From Luidia sarsii (taxonomy: Eukaryota > Echinodermata > Asteroidea > Paxillosida > Luidiidae), in contig OX465112.1 in the NCBI GenBank assembly GCA_949987565.1, positions 14,694,951 through 14,758,950 of the forward strand: DNA of 64,000 bases. Direction: 5' to 3'. The translations under genes were made by a program, and so were the position numbers. Numbering within the stretch: the first letter of the stretch is position 1; each line of letters begins with the position of its first letter. The notes under the pieces were generated by a model, which saw only the letters and a list, made by a program, of their open reading frames with translations, had not been told where the DNA came from and made no database searches. Below are positions 63,713-64,000 of this stretch, piece after piece.

Positions 63713-64000
63713 AGTCATCATAACAAGGAAGGCTAACAAGGGACCCTACTTGCTTTCTTAAAGGGCACCTGTAAACTATCCTGTGCATCTTGAGATGGCA
63801 TTCAACAAGACCTGTCAGCTTACCGTACATGTAGGCCTACTTCAAACCACTGAGTAAATAAATGATGAGAAATTGCACAAAATAGATGAATGAAATATTC
63901 AAGGAAAATCTAAAGTATATTATACATGAACGTATTTGACACTTCATGACACTGTTTATGACATTGATTTACCATCTGTTTTTGTGGATAATCAGCCAAT
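63713..64000. other. Right edge, no feature seen
   Basis: AT-rich sequence with no supported exon, repeat or RNA gene. Confidence 0.5.

Noticed and set aside
61870..63723. Long open frames in the CT-rich tract
   Set aside because: Low-complexity composition only; both strands are equally open.

Overview
This is nuclear DNA from an invertebrate animal. Every confident gene is split into short exons with GT/AG introns, the proteins match vertebrate orthologues almost exon by exon, and the DNA between exons is full of short foldback elements, tRNA-derived SINEs and microsatellites. Similarity to vertebrate proteins, TACATG/GTAGGCCTAC-rich spacers and marine-invertebrate-style repeats suggest a marine deuterostome such as an echinoderm or hemichordate. 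The clade is an inference; the sequence does not prove it.

Four protein-coding genes can be built with exon phases that agree at every join. (1) An SFI1-like centrin-repeat protein lies on the minus strand. Its start codon is at 9382 and 12 exons reach 1366, encoding the first 556 residues; the rest lies off the left edge. (2) A compact FBXO30/FBXO40-like F-box protein lies on the minus strand (15002 to about 12393), with a TRAF-type zinc finger and an F-box. (3) GOLGA7, the Golgi palmitoylation cofactor, lies on the plus strand (18760 to 21547) and is complete in four coding exons (137 aa). (4) INPP5F/SAC2, a phosphoinositide phosphatase, lies on the minus strand. Seventeen exons run from 57805 down to the stop at 30595, encoding 1192 residues that include the catalytic CX5RT loop. 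Its first roughly 60 residues are not seen and probably lie beyond the right edge.

Layout: 1-9.4 kb SFI1; 9.5-12.4 kb gene-poor; 12.4-15.0 kb FBXO30/40-like; 15.0-18.76 kb divergent intergenic interval with foldback elements; 18.8-21.5 kb GOLGA7; 21.5-30.6 kb gene-poor convergent interval with a 20-bp minisatellite, a TGACCT/AGGTCA-rich stretch and a 170-bp satellite; 30.6-57.8 kb INPP5F; 57.8-64 kb presumed 5' intron of INPP5F, mostly TGTACA-rich and polypurine/polypyrimidine DNA. The genes are not an operon. GOLGA7 and INPP5F share a membrane-traffic theme and SFI1 is centrosomal, but nothing here shows co-regulation.

The most unusual features are: tandem copies of 5' splice sites at two consecutive INPP5F introns, one of which would add exactly 25 in-frame codons; minisatellites that grew out of single units inside dispersed repeats; a good-looking but unrecognised first coding exon on the opposite strand inside an SFI1 intron; and a foldback element with telomere-like repeats between its arms.
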